Source: an uncultured Granulosicoccaceae bacterium
GTDB lineage: Bacteria > Pseudomonadota > Gammaproteobacteria > Granulosicoccales > Granulosicoccaceae
Assembly: GCA_938006335.1 (NCBI GenBank)
Contig: CALLMF010000032.1
Span: 18,673-82,672, forward strand
Length of the DNA stretch: 64,000 nucleotides
Direction: 5' to 3'
Shown: in pieces, positions 1 to 6,606 of the stretch
Layout of the letters: each line of letters starts with the position of its first letter
How positions within the stretch are numbered: the first letter of the stretch is position 1
Position numbers and translations under genes: made by a program
The notes under the pieces: generated by a model
What the model was told of the DNA's origin: nothing
Database searches by the model: none
What the model saw: only the letters and a program-made list of their open reading frames with translations

Positions 1-310
1 TCTGATCGGGGATGACTGCTGCCAACGCCCAACCAAGTGCAACACCAAGCACACCTGCGGGAATCAGCACACGGATATTCTCAAGACTGTACTCACGCCG
101 GTACAGCCAGACGCTCACCAGATCCGACAGTATGTAGATGGGCAGTAACAACACCGCTGCCACCAACGGTGACAGATAGAGCGATAGCAGCGGCACGCTC
201 AGCATGGCGATCGCTGGCATACCACCCTTGCCCAAGCCGACAAAGAACGCGGCAACACACAGCAGGGCGAGCAGGTGAGGCTCGCTTGTGAGGGAATCGA
301 TGGAGGGCAC
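1..310 (-). CDS. TauE/SafE (TSUP) family permease, N-terminal part, cut by the window edge
   Basis: This frame is missing from the ORF track because it starts with GTG and runs off the window. I translated the minus strand by hand: about 103 codons with no stop. The N-terminus carries the TSUP signature 'FFVGLGKGGMPAI', followed by hydrophobic segments ('LSLYLSPLVAAVLLLPIYIL' and 'VLIPAGVLGVALGWALAAVI'). TSUP proteins are inner-membrane carriers for sulfite, sulfoacetate or other organic anions; the substrate cannot be read here. The GTG start shares its first G with the TAG stop of the upstream LuxR-type gene (TAGTG), so the two are probably translationally coupled. The C-terminal half lies outside the window. 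Confidence 0.8.
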   Translation of the reverse strand, partial: MPSIDSLTSEPHLLALLCVAAFFVGLGKGGMPAIAMLSVPLLSLYLSPLVAAVLLLPIYILSDLVSVWLYRREYSLENIRVLIPAGVLGVALGWALAAVIPDQ

Positions 311-882
311 TAGTGCTTGCCCCGTACCGTCGCCATGATCCGTCGCATGTCTGTGACGACACGAGCACGTGTGAGCCCGAGTTCACGTGCAACGTATCCG
401 ATGGATTGACCGCCACTAATCAAGCGCAGCATCTTTTGTTCACGCGCAGTCAGTTGCGCGCGTACGGTCTCGGGGACGTCGAGACGGCTAATCTCGCGTA
501 CAGGCGCCGGCCGACACTGCTCCCCATCCAGCAACAGGGTCAGAGACTCTACAAGCACGCTGGGCGGCGTCGACTTGACCACGACACCCACAGCACCGCT
601 GGCCATGATGGTGTCGACGACCTCATCGTCCTGCTCATCGACAACACCGACCACTCGTGTGTTCGGGCGTTGGTCAACACAATCGACAATGGCAGATTCC
701 GCAGCCTCGCACTCACAAGCACCAAGATCCAGGAGCAGTACATCGCAGCAATCTGCCGCGACATCTATCTCGATATTCCTGGAAAGCGTTTCAAGCAGGC
801 GCACGAACACACGCCGCAATATCGGACGCTCAGTGACGATGGCGACACGAAGGAATTCTGGAGGCTTGGCCATTCTGTCCAT
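310..882 (-). CDS. LuxR/NarL-type regulator with degenerate receiver domain
   Basis: The 190-aa protein has an N-terminal CheY-like region (about residues 10-120) and a C-terminal GerE/LuxR helix-turn-helix (about 140-187, 'LTAREQKMLRLISGGQSIG'), the NarL layout. The usual acidic pair after beta-1 ('DDH') is replaced by 'TER' in 'VAIVTERPILRR', while the aspartate after beta-3 ('VLLLDLGA') remains. The receiver may therefore not be phosphorylated normally. No sensor kinase lies next to it. Its stop overlaps the start of the TSUP permease gene, so it probably regulates or is co-expressed with that transporter. Family assignment is firm; target and signal are unknown. Confidence 0.8.
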   Translation of the reverse strand: MDRMAKPPEFLRVAIVTERPILRRVFVRLLETLSRNIEIDVAADCCDVLLLDLGACECEAAESAIVDCVDQRPNTRVVGVVDEQDDEVVDTIMASGAVGVVVKSTPPSVLVESLTLLLDGEQCRPAPVREISRLDVPETVRAQLTAREQKMLRLISGGQSIGYVARELGLTRARVVTDMRRIMATVRGKH

Positions 883-891
883 GAACTAGAA

Positions 892-1302
892 CTACGCCTT
901 GAAGGCCTCGGTAAGTTTCTCAAACGCCTGCTCGACAGGCAATCGCTCCATGAAACTCGCACCATAAAAGCCATGGCAAACCGTCGTGTTGTTCAGCACG
1001 AAGTCAGCATCATCAGGCATCGACACCCCACCGCCATGTACCAGCACGATCACATCTTCACGTACGCTTCTGGCTGCTGCCCATTCATCCAACAGCGCGG
1101 GCGACGCTTCGAGAGTAGTACCAGACTCGGTTCCTGATCCACCGCCCGTGGTCAAGCCAAGATGACACACGATGATATCTGCATCTGCCTCATCCCACTT
1201 GGCACAGAGCCCGGTGCCGGCTCCTCCACTAATGATGGGCCCACCTCGATCAATCATTCCACGAAACTTCGTGAGCAGCTTCTGGCGAGCGAACTGGGGC
1301 AT
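892..1302 (-). pseudogene. PEP-hydrolase-family (TIM-barrel) gene with internal deletion
   Basis: The 136-aa reading frame matches both ends of the roughly 275-aa phosphoenolpyruvate-hydrolase-like TIM-barrel family. The N-terminus has the typical 'LLTKFRGMIDRGGPIISGGA' segment, and the frame then jumps to what is normally a late segment, 'ADIIVCHLGLTTGGG'. About half of the barrel is missing in between, and the join lies near 'CAKWDEADADIIV'. I chose the second ATG as start because it overlaps the preceding TGA (TGATG). In other bacteria this gene follows a UPF0261 (Tm-1-like) gene, and the remnant of exactly that gene lies upstream. A half barrel is unlikely to be active, so I call it a pseudogene, although it remains open. 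Confidence 0.7.
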
Positions 1303-1590
1303 CAGGCGCATCCTTTGATTACAGCGTTGTAGTGAGTCATGGCGACGTCGGCGAAGCCGGCATCACATCGAGAGAGCCACGGCCGGTTGGCATCCCAAGG
1401 TAACGACATCGGGCCCCTCAGGGTGATGCGCCGCCACGGTTTGCGGAGAGATATCTGCACCGGTGCAGTCACTCTTGATACCCACATCGACAAGCACGAC
1501 GTCGACGCCTTGCGCCTGAATCAGCTGACGGACGTAATTCAGCTCCTCGCCCTTGGTATCGACCGTGCCGATCAGATAGACCCTTGCCGT
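1302..1590 (-). pseudogene. UPF0261/Tm-1-like ATP-binding gene remnant
   Basis: Hand translation from 1590 gives the typical UPF0261 N-terminus ('VYLIGTVDTKGEELNYVRQL', then 'VVLVDVGIKSDCTGADIS') for about 75 codons, ending in TGA at 1363-1365. The family is normally about 400 aa. The last 20 or so codons ('FADVAMTHYNAVIKGCA') resemble a family C-terminus in another frame, so the centre is deleted out of frame. At the expected start, 4 nt after AGGAGGGGGC, the codon is ACG rather than ATG, which points to start loss. It precedes the PEP-hydrolase-like remnant, the usual order for this gene pair. The C-terminal match is less certain than the N-terminal one. Confidence 0.65.
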
Positions 1591-1624
1591 GCCCCCTCCT
1601 GCTGGAAATTGATTTTTTTCAATT

Positions 1625-2909
1625 ATGCAAGGCGGCAGGACTTTTTGGGAAGTGGTTCGAGGAGGTATCTGGCGAATCAGTCAGCCGACTCCGGCGTCGG
1701 GCATCCGTCAGGTGATCAACGCCATTGGCCGTAACCACTCGTAAGAACCCATCAACTATAGGGTTTTCCCTAATGGTCAGCTAAGCGTCTCTTGGATAAT
1801 CTTGGGCTGAACCTCAGTATCCGGACACTCGCGATGAGCCACACTGACGGACCCTAAATTGCCGAAACCGACTATCGCTACCGGTTTGGCGACAACGAAC
1901 AACCACCTGCGAGCATCCTGGACCGATCGATTACCGCGATTGATCACCTGCTGGCACAAGCGACAACGAGCGACGTCCCACTCGCGCAGGCTGAAGAAAA
2001 CAATTCGCCCGATCTAGGAATAGTCGGTGCCGCCGCGCTGGGGACCCAACTTCCGTTGCCAGCGAACAGTGTCAACGGTACCGGCGCGGTCCAGGCGGAC
2101 ATTGCCGCCGACATTCTCGAAAACGTCGCCGGCGGCCAACCCCCTATCCGCCCCGAACTCGGGCGAGTTGGCGGGGTTTCGTGGTTTGTCATTGAAGGCA
2201 CGCCATTTACCAGTGCTGCCGCCGACTCTATCGTGCTACCTGTCGAGATCGACGTCCCTCGAGGCGCGTCTGTCGTCGAATTCCGTGAGAGTGATCTGAC
2301 GGCGTTGCTAGAGGCCGAACTGCCCGCCGCACGATCCCTTGCCGAAGCTCAGTACCGAGGCGATCGCGGCCTCTCCGTCGACGCCTTTCTGAACAGCCGT
2401 GCGCGGAACTCAATCGAGCGCAATGCTGCTCGTATGGCCGAGCGCGCGATGTAAGAAACGGTAGGCCAGACCGTCGCGGCCTCCGATTCGGGCATCGGGC
2501 GGGTAATCCTCGAGGGTAGCCAGTTTTAACGCCAGGGCGACGGCGTAATCACGTTGACAAGCCAGGCGAGCAACGTCCGTATACAGGGCGGCACATCGGC
2601 TCTGCTGGATGCCATACGCACACATGGTGTTCGGGCTGAGCCTGAGGTCGTCGAAGCGGCAGAGCAACTCGCGCGGCAAGGCAAGATTGCGGGGCAGGTT
2701 GGCGGCTGGGCCGGGGCTGCAGGGACTGTTGCGGCATACAACGCCGTAACCGAACCGATTAATGCGGCCGGTCCCTGGCGTGGGTCGCGAACGGCATCGG
2801 CAATGTCGCCGCGGCGGGGGTCGGGTACTGGGCGGGTTCCGAGATCGCCGAAACCGTCTACGAGCTCGTCATAGATGGCGACCCAATACAAGTGCCAGCA
2901 ACACAGTGA
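1625..2909 (+). pseudogene. Decayed large gene, polymorphic-toxin-like
   Basis: From 1858 one frame reads through about 350 codons, interrupted by in-frame TAA at 2452-2454 and 2527-2529, then a frameshift between about 2761 and 2772, and ends with TGA at 2907-2909. The product would include 'GGVSWFVIEGTPFTS' and a Gly/Ala-rich C-terminal stretch ('SLAWVANGIGNVAAAGVGYW') of the kind seen near the ends of secreted toxins. A further fragment ('MQGGRTFWEVVRGGIW', 1625 onward) may belong to it in another frame. I do not recognise a catalytic domain. The downstream small ORF overlaps its final stop (GTGA), the usual toxin-immunity spacing. That it is one broken gene is well supported; the toxin identity is inference. 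Confidence 0.5.
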
Positions 2910-3295
2910 CAGAACACCACCCCTACGAATGGGCTGTTGACGGCCCACCGATCGGTATCTGGAGAACCGCACTTGGTAGCGGATCCAATCTGATGTCCGA
3001 CACACTGACAATCGTATCGGATGGTACCGGCTCGTTGACCACACAAAGCGCTCTGACCGGTGAGGAACACACTGCACTTGTCTGGCGCCACCTGGCAGCG
3101 GGTCACATGGAAATCGTCGCGTTTCAGGAGGGCGAATCTCCGAGCTATATCAGCGACGACATGTGGGAGCCCATCAGGTACAGGGCTGACTGGCAATCAG
3201 TTGACACCACCGAGCGAGAACCCGTTCTCAAGAATCGAGCACGCGATAACTTCTGGACCTTGAGTGGCGGGTTGCAGCTCGTAGGACGCGCGTAG
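2906..3295 (+). CDS. Hypothetical 129-aa protein, possible orphan immunity protein
   Basis: Starting at GTG 2906, which overlaps the TGA of the decayed upstream gene, the frame encodes an uninterrupted soluble protein of 129 aa rich in Trp and acidic residues ('GIWRTALGSGSNLMSDTLTI', 'FQEGESPSYISDDMWEP'). It has no signal peptide or membrane segment. I do not recognise the family. The longer ORF in the track (from 2762) is probably an artefact, since its first part is out of the upstream gene's frame. Position and overlap suggest an immunity protein retained after the toxin gene decayed; no domain match supports this. Confidence 0.45.
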   Translation: MTEHHPYEWAVDGPPIGIWRTALGSGSNLMSDTLTIVSDGTGSLTTQSALTGEEHTALVWRHLAAGHMEIVAFQEGESPSYISDDMWEPIRYRADWQSVDTTEREPVLKNRARDNFWTLSGGLQLVGRA

Positions 3296-3361
3296 GCTCG
3301 CGAGCCTGCATAGCCACTCGACCTTTCGGGCCAATCAGTCTCCGGAAAGAATCACTCCAAC

Positions 3362-3456
3362 TTACATCCTTGTAAATCCGGGACAAAGCCCCGGCAAAGA
3401 GAGAGCCCGATACTGAATACATCGAAACAACGCAACCACGCGGGTTTCGAACCCGC
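3362..3456 (+). promoter_or_regulatory. Copy 1 control region: palindrome, promoter-like box, 5'UTR hairpin
   Basis: It contains TTACA-tcct-TGTAA (3362-3375), the conserved box CCCGATACTG (3406-3415, a possible -10) and a perfect 7-bp hairpin GCGGGTT-TCG-AACCCGC (3440-3456). The ORF follows 45 nt later behind an AAGGA ribosome site. The segment between palindrome and box differs from the other three copies, but the three elements keep the same order and spacing. Confidence 0.6.
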
Positions 3457-3501
3457 CAGTTCAGTACCTCTCTCTCAACTCAACACAAGGAAAACATCAA
3501 C

Positions 3502-3771
3502 ATGAAAACTCTCAACATCGCCGCTGCTCTCGCTCTCGTATCTGCTACCGCTTTCGCCGCACCTGCCATGGCCGTCTCGAGCGGCAACGTCTACCAGGAT
3601 GTGCAATCTGCAGTGTCAGGCTCTGGCCAGATCGGCGTCACCGTCGACGGAAACACCGCCACTCTCTTTGGCTATTCCGAGAAGACCGACGCACTTGCTG
3701 CAGAGCGCGCTGCCTTGAATGCACCGGGCATCGACCAGGTGATCAACAGCATTGATAGCAACAACTCCTGA
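3502..3771 (+). CDS. Small secreted BON-domain protein, copy 1
   Basis: The 89-aa protein has a clear Sec signal peptide ('MKTLNIAAALALVSATAFA', probable cleavage after AMA near residue 24) and a mature part of about 65 aa resembling a single BON domain: 'VTVDGNTATLFGYSEKTDAL' and the closing 'APGIDQVINSID'. BON domains bind phospholipid or other cell-envelope components and occur in periplasmic proteins such as OsmY. This copy differs from the other three only at one residue near the C-terminus (Ser instead of Ala in 'VINSID'). It is monocistronic, with its own leader and terminator. Periplasmic location is inferred; the function of a lone BON domain is unknown. Confidence 0.85.
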   Translation: MKTLNIAAALALVSATAFAAPAMAVSSGNVYQDVQSAVSGSGQIGVTVDGNTATLFGYSEKTDALAAERAALNAPGIDQVINSIDSNNS

Positions 3772-3794
3772 ACCTCAACTCAAGTACGTCGACC

Positions 3795-3828
3795 AGCGGC
3801 TGCGATTTATCGCAGCCGCTTTTCGTTT
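3795..3828 (+). terminator. Rho-independent terminator, BON copy 1
   Basis: Stem AGCGGCTGCG / CGCAGCCGCT with loop ATTTAT, followed by TTT and TTT interrupted by CG. The same structure ends all four units. Confidence 0.85.
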
Positions 3829-3863
3829 GGGGATCGCGAAAAATAATGGCAACGCACGACGTT

Positions 3864-3879
3864 GTTTCCACGCGGAAAC
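3864..3879. promoter_or_regulatory. Palindrome GTTTCC-ACGC-GGAAAC in spacer 1
   Basis: Perfect dyad of 6+6 bp about 110 bp upstream of the copy 2 TTACA palindrome. Equivalent dyads occur in spacers 2 and 3. It could be an operator; no family assignment is possible from sequence alone. Confidence 0.45.
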
Positions 3880-3990
3880 AGTTTTTCAGCGAAGACCATC
3901 GCAAACCTGGCCAGCGATACTGGTATCGCCATCAGTCGTTGCCTCGCCTCAGGCCAACCCACAGTGCTTCTTCTGAACAATTTGCGTGGC

Positions 3991-4085
3991 TTACACCGTT
4001 GTAAATCCACGCCAAACCGCTGGACAAGAAGCAACCCGATACTAGAACCATCGAAACAACGCAACCACGCGGGTTTCGAACCCGC
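3991..4085 (+). promoter_or_regulatory. Copy 2 control region
   Basis: TTACA-ccgt-TGTAA at 3991-4004, CCCGATACTAG box, and the GCGGGTTTCGAACCCGC hairpin at 4069-4085. Same layout as copy 1; almost identical to copies 3 and 4. Confidence 0.6.
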
Positions 4086-4130
4086 CAGTTCAGTAACTCT
4101 CTCTCAACTCTACACAAGGAAAACATCAAC

Positions 4131-4400
4131 ATGAAAACTCTCAACATCGCCGCTGCTCTCGCTCTCGTATCTGCTACCGCTTTCGCCGCACCTGCCATGG
4201 CCGTCTCCAGCGGCAACGTCTACCAGGATGTGCAATCTGCAGTGTCAGGCTCTGGCCAGATCGGCGTCACCGTTGACGGAAACACCGCGACTCTCTTCGG
4301 CTACTCCGAGAAGACCGACGCACTTGCTGCAGAGCGCGCTGCCTTGAATGCACCGGGCATCGACCAGGTGATCAACGCGATCGATAGCAACAACTCGTAA
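4131..4400 (+). CDS. Small secreted BON-domain protein, copy 2
   Basis: 89 aa, identical in protein sequence to copies 3 and 4 and one residue different from copy 1 ('VINAID'). Nucleotide differences from its sisters are few and synonymous, which suggests recent duplication, gene conversion or strong purifying selection. Signal peptide and single BON domain are as in copy 1. Start ATG follows AAGGAAAACATCAAC. Confidence 0.85.
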   Translation: MKTLNIAAALALVSATAFAAPAMAVSSGNVYQDVQSAVSGSGQIGVTVDGNTATLFGYSEKTDALAAERAALNAPGIDQVINAIDSNNS

Positions 4401-4422
4401 ACCTCCACTCAAGCACTACCCC

Positions 4423-4451
4423 AGCGGCTGCGATTTATCGTAGCCGCTTTT
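4423..4451 (+). terminator. Rho-independent terminator, BON copy 2
   Basis: Same stem-loop as copy 1 with one change (CGTAGCCGCT), giving a G-U pair that preserves the stem, followed by a T-run. Confidence 0.85.
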
Positions 4452-4524
4452 CGTTTGGGGGATAGAAAACAAGCTTGCGGAGCTTGGTCAATTGACATCA
4501 CGACGTCTGACGATGCCCCATCGT

Positions 4525-4540
4525 TTTTCCACGTGGAAAC
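4525..4540. promoter_or_regulatory. Palindrome TTTCC-ACGT-GGAAA in spacer 2
   Basis: Core TTTCCACGTGGAAA is a full palindrome, at the same relative place as the dyad in spacer 1, although the surrounding spacer is largely different. Confidence 0.45.
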
Positions 4541-4649
4541 ACATTGCTGTCAGAGGCGTCTCAAAGCTGGTTCACGCTACTGATTATCCCAACCAGCGGT
4601 CCGCTCGCTTCAGATCGATCGATTGCTTTTACTGGAGACATTGCGTGGC

Positions 4650-4744
4650 TTACACCGTTGTAAATCCACGCCAAACCGCTGGACAGGAAGCAACCCGATA
4701 CTAGACACATCGAAACAACGCAACCACGCGGGTTTCGAACCCGC
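4650..4744 (+). promoter_or_regulatory. Copy 3 control region
   Basis: TTACA-ccgt-TGTAA at 4650-4663, CCCGATACTAG box, hairpin GCGGGTTTCGAACCCGC at 4728-4744. Confidence 0.6.
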
Positions 4745-4789
4745 CAGTTCAGTACCTCTCTCTCAACTTAAATCAAGGAAAACATCAAC

Positions 4790-5059
4790 ATGAAAACTCT
4801 CAACATCGCCGCTGCTCTCGCCCTCGTATCTGCTACCGCTTTCGCCGCACCTGCCATGGCAGTCTCCAGCGGCAACGTCTACCAGGATGTTCAGTCAGCA
4901 GTGTCGGGTTCAGGCCAGATTGGCGTCACCGTTGACGGAAACACCGCCACTCTTTTCGGCTACTCCGAGAAGACTGATGCACTTGCTGCAGAGCGTGCTG
5001 CCTTGAACGCACCGGGCATCGACCAGGTGATCAACGCGATCGATAGCAACAACTCGTAA
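4790..5059 (+). CDS. Small secreted BON-domain protein, copy 3
   Basis: Protein identical to copies 2 and 4: Sec signal peptide, then a single BON-like domain of about 65 aa ending 'INAIDSNNS'. Synonymous differences (for example GCAGTC and TCGGGT codons) distinguish it from copy 2. Own leader and terminator, so it is transcribed alone. Confidence 0.85.
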   Translation: MKTLNIAAALALVSATAFAAPAMAVSSGNVYQDVQSAVSGSGQIGVTVDGNTATLFGYSEKTDALAAERAALNAPGIDQVINAIDSNNS

Positions 5060-5081
5060 TCCTCCACTCAAGCACTACCCA

Positions 5082-5110
5082 AGCGGCTGCGATTTATCGC
5101 AGCCGCTTTT
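5082..5110 (+). terminator. Rho-independent terminator, BON copy 3
   Basis: Stem AGCGGCTGCG / CGCAGCCGCT, loop ATTTAT, T-run. Confidence 0.85.
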
Positions 5111-5147
5111 CGTTTGGGGATAGCGAAAATTGTCGACGCCCCACCGT

Positions 5148-5163
5148 GTTTCCACATGGAAAC
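5148..5163. promoter_or_regulatory. Palindrome GTTTCC-ACAT-GGAAAC in spacer 3
   Basis: Third occurrence of the GTTTCC-N4-GGAAAC dyad; the central four bases vary between copies (ACGC, ACGT, ACAT) while the arms are kept, as expected for a protein-binding site. Confidence 0.5.
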
Positions 5164-5273
5164 ACTTTTCAGCGACCGCTATCGCAAACCGGGCCTACGG
5201 CACTGAGTTCCCAACCAGCATTTCGCGCCCCTCAGGCCAACCTGCTGTTCTTCTTCGGCGACATTGGCGTGGC

Positions 5274-5368
5274 TTACACCGTTGTAAATTCACGCCAAAC
5301 CGCCGGACAAGAAGCAACCCGATACTACTTACATCGAAACAACGCAACCACGCGGGTTTCGAACCCGC
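5274..5368 (+). promoter_or_regulatory. Copy 4 control region
   Basis: TTACA-ccgt-TGTAA at 5274-5287, CCCGATACTA box, hairpin at 5352-5368, same layout as the other copies. Confidence 0.6.
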
Positions 5369-5413
5369 CAGTTCAGTACCTCTCTCTCAACTCAACACAA
5401 GGAAAACATCAAC

Positions 5414-5683
5414 ATGAAAACTCTCAACATCGCCGCTGCTCTCGCTCTCGTATCTGCTACTGCTTTCGCTGCTCCTGCCATGGCCGTCTCCAGCGGCAAC
5501 GTCTACCAGGATGTTCAGTCCGCAGTGTCAGGCTCTGGTCAGATCGGCGTCACCGTTGACGGAAACACCGCCACTCTCTTCGGTTACTCCGAGAAGACCG
5601 ACGCGCTTGCTGCAGAGCGCGCTGCCTTGAACGCGCCAGGCATCGACCAGGTGATCAACGCGATCGATAGCAACAACTCGTAA
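5414..5683 (+). CDS. Small secreted BON-domain protein, copy 4
   Basis: Protein identical to copies 2 and 3 (89 aa, signal peptide plus one BON domain). Codons in the signal peptide differ slightly from its sisters (GCTTTCGCTGCTCCT), all silently. Last unit of the array; no fifth leader follows its terminator. Confidence 0.85.
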   Translation: MKTLNIAAALALVSATAFAAPAMAVSSGNVYQDVQSAVSGSGQIGVTVDGNTATLFGYSEKTDALAAERAALNAPGIDQVINAIDSNNS

Positions 5684-5705
5684 ACCTCCACTCAAGTACT
5701 ACCTC

Positions 5706-5735
5706 AGCGGCTGCGATTTATCGCAGCCGCTTTTT
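5706..5735 (+). terminator. Rho-independent terminator, BON copy 4
   Basis: Same stem-loop as in the other copies, with the best T-run of the four (TTTTT). The 214 bp between it and the next gene holds no feature I can name. Confidence 0.85.
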
Positions 5736-5949
5736 GTTTGGGGATTAGAAATCCCCTGACAGAAACACACCACGGGAAACAGGCTGGACAATGACGCCAA
5801 TCAGAAAGTGCCTCGTAGCCAACATCGGAGCAAGCGGACCGCTCACTACCCGATGATCATCCAACTGGTGTGTCGCGGGAATGCATCGGTTATGGTTGGT
5901 TTGAAGACCCTCCTTACTTTAAATCGACCAGTTCCGGAGATCGACCAGG

Positions 5950-6567
5950 ATGGACATCACGCTACACCACTCACCCGGTGCCTGCTCAATGGCGACGTGC
6001 ATATCATTGGAGGAAGCAGGTGCTGATTTTTCGGTCAACATCATCAGTCTGAAGAACAATGAGCAATCCTCTCCAGAGTACGTAGCGCTCAATCCCAAGA
6101 AGAAAGTGCCCTACCTGGTAGTCGACGGCCAAGGTTTGAGCGAGAACGTGGCCATCCAGACCTGGATTGCAGAAACATTCCCCGACGCAGGCTTGCTGCC
6201 TGCAGACCCTTGGGACCACAAGCGAGCGCTGTCCTACATGGGTTGGTTCGGCGCCGGGCTTCATCCCCACATGACCCGCCACTTCAAGCCAGGCTATTTC
6301 TGCGACCAACCCGAGGCGCATGCAAACATCAAGGCCAAAGCCGAAGCGCTATACATGGATCAGCTGGAACTGATCGAAGCCGAGCTCACAGGGAAAACCT
6401 GGTTCTTCGATCACTACACGGTTTGTGACTCATACTTCTTCTGGATCTACGATCGCGCGCTACGCGAGGGATTTGAATTGAGTCACCTTGAGTACAGCAC
6501 TCAGCACAACGATCGTATGCGTATGCGTGAGAGTGTGGAGAAAACGCTGGCGCGCGTTGAAGGGTGA
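5950..6567 (+). CDS. Glutathione S-transferase family protein
   Basis: The 205-aa length is typical. The N-terminal thioredoxin-like domain starts 'MDITLHHSPGACSMATCISL', matching the beta-class signature with Cys near residue 12, followed by the conserved cis-Pro region 'KKKVPYLVVDGQGLSEN' and 'AIQTWIAETFPDAGLLP'. The C-terminal helical domain covers about residues 85-205. Beta-class GSTs conjugate or reduce electrophiles with glutathione in the cytoplasm. It appears monocistronic and converges with the DUF1479 gene. The exact substrate is unknown. Confidence 0.88.
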   Translation: MDITLHHSPGACSMATCISLEEAGADFSVNIISLKNNEQSSPEYVALNPKKKVPYLVVDGQGLSENVAIQTWIAETFPDAGLLPADPWDHKRALSYMGWFGAGLHPHMTRHFKPGYFCDQPEAHANIKAKAEALYMDQLELIEAELTGKTWFFDHYTVCDSYFFWIYDRALREGFELSHLEYSTQHNDRMRMRESVEKTLARVEG

Positions 6568-6606
6568 CAGCACTACAACGACGTGCTCAACCGCGTATAC
6601 CCTATC

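Larger units (their letters stand above)
3362..5735 (+). repeat. Tandem array of four BON-protein transcription units
   Basis: Four direct repeats with spacings of about 629, 659 and 624 bp, measured between the TTACA palindromes. Each unit holds palindrome, CCGATACT box, hairpin-bearing 5'UTR, 89-codon ORF and terminator. The coding and leader parts are nearly identical between copies. The spacers after the terminators are more diverged, though they share short blocks such as the GTTTCC-N4-GGAAAC palindrome. The array looks like amplification of a complete monocistronic gene followed by selection on the functional parts. Confidence 0.9.

Noticed and set aside
313-1137. 274-aa plus-strand ORF of the track
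   Set aside because: It runs antisense over the LuxR and PEP-hydrolase-like frames, with composition typical of a shadow frame.
2410-2679. Minus-strand ORF over the decayed toxin-like gene
   Set aside because: No family motif, and the plus strand reads a coherent broken protein through the same bases.
3362-3375. TyrR-type box
   Set aside because: The TyrR box is TGTAAA-N6-TTTACA; here the arms are in the opposite order with a 4-bp centre.
3440-3456. tRNA-like GGTTTCGAACC in the BON leaders
   Set aside because: Only a T-arm-like hairpin is present; there is no acceptor, D or anticodon arm around it, and it lies in a conserved protein leader.
3362-5735. CRISPR or satellite repeat
   Set aside because: The repeat unit is about 630 bp, contains a full gene, and has no short regular spacers or cas genes nearby.
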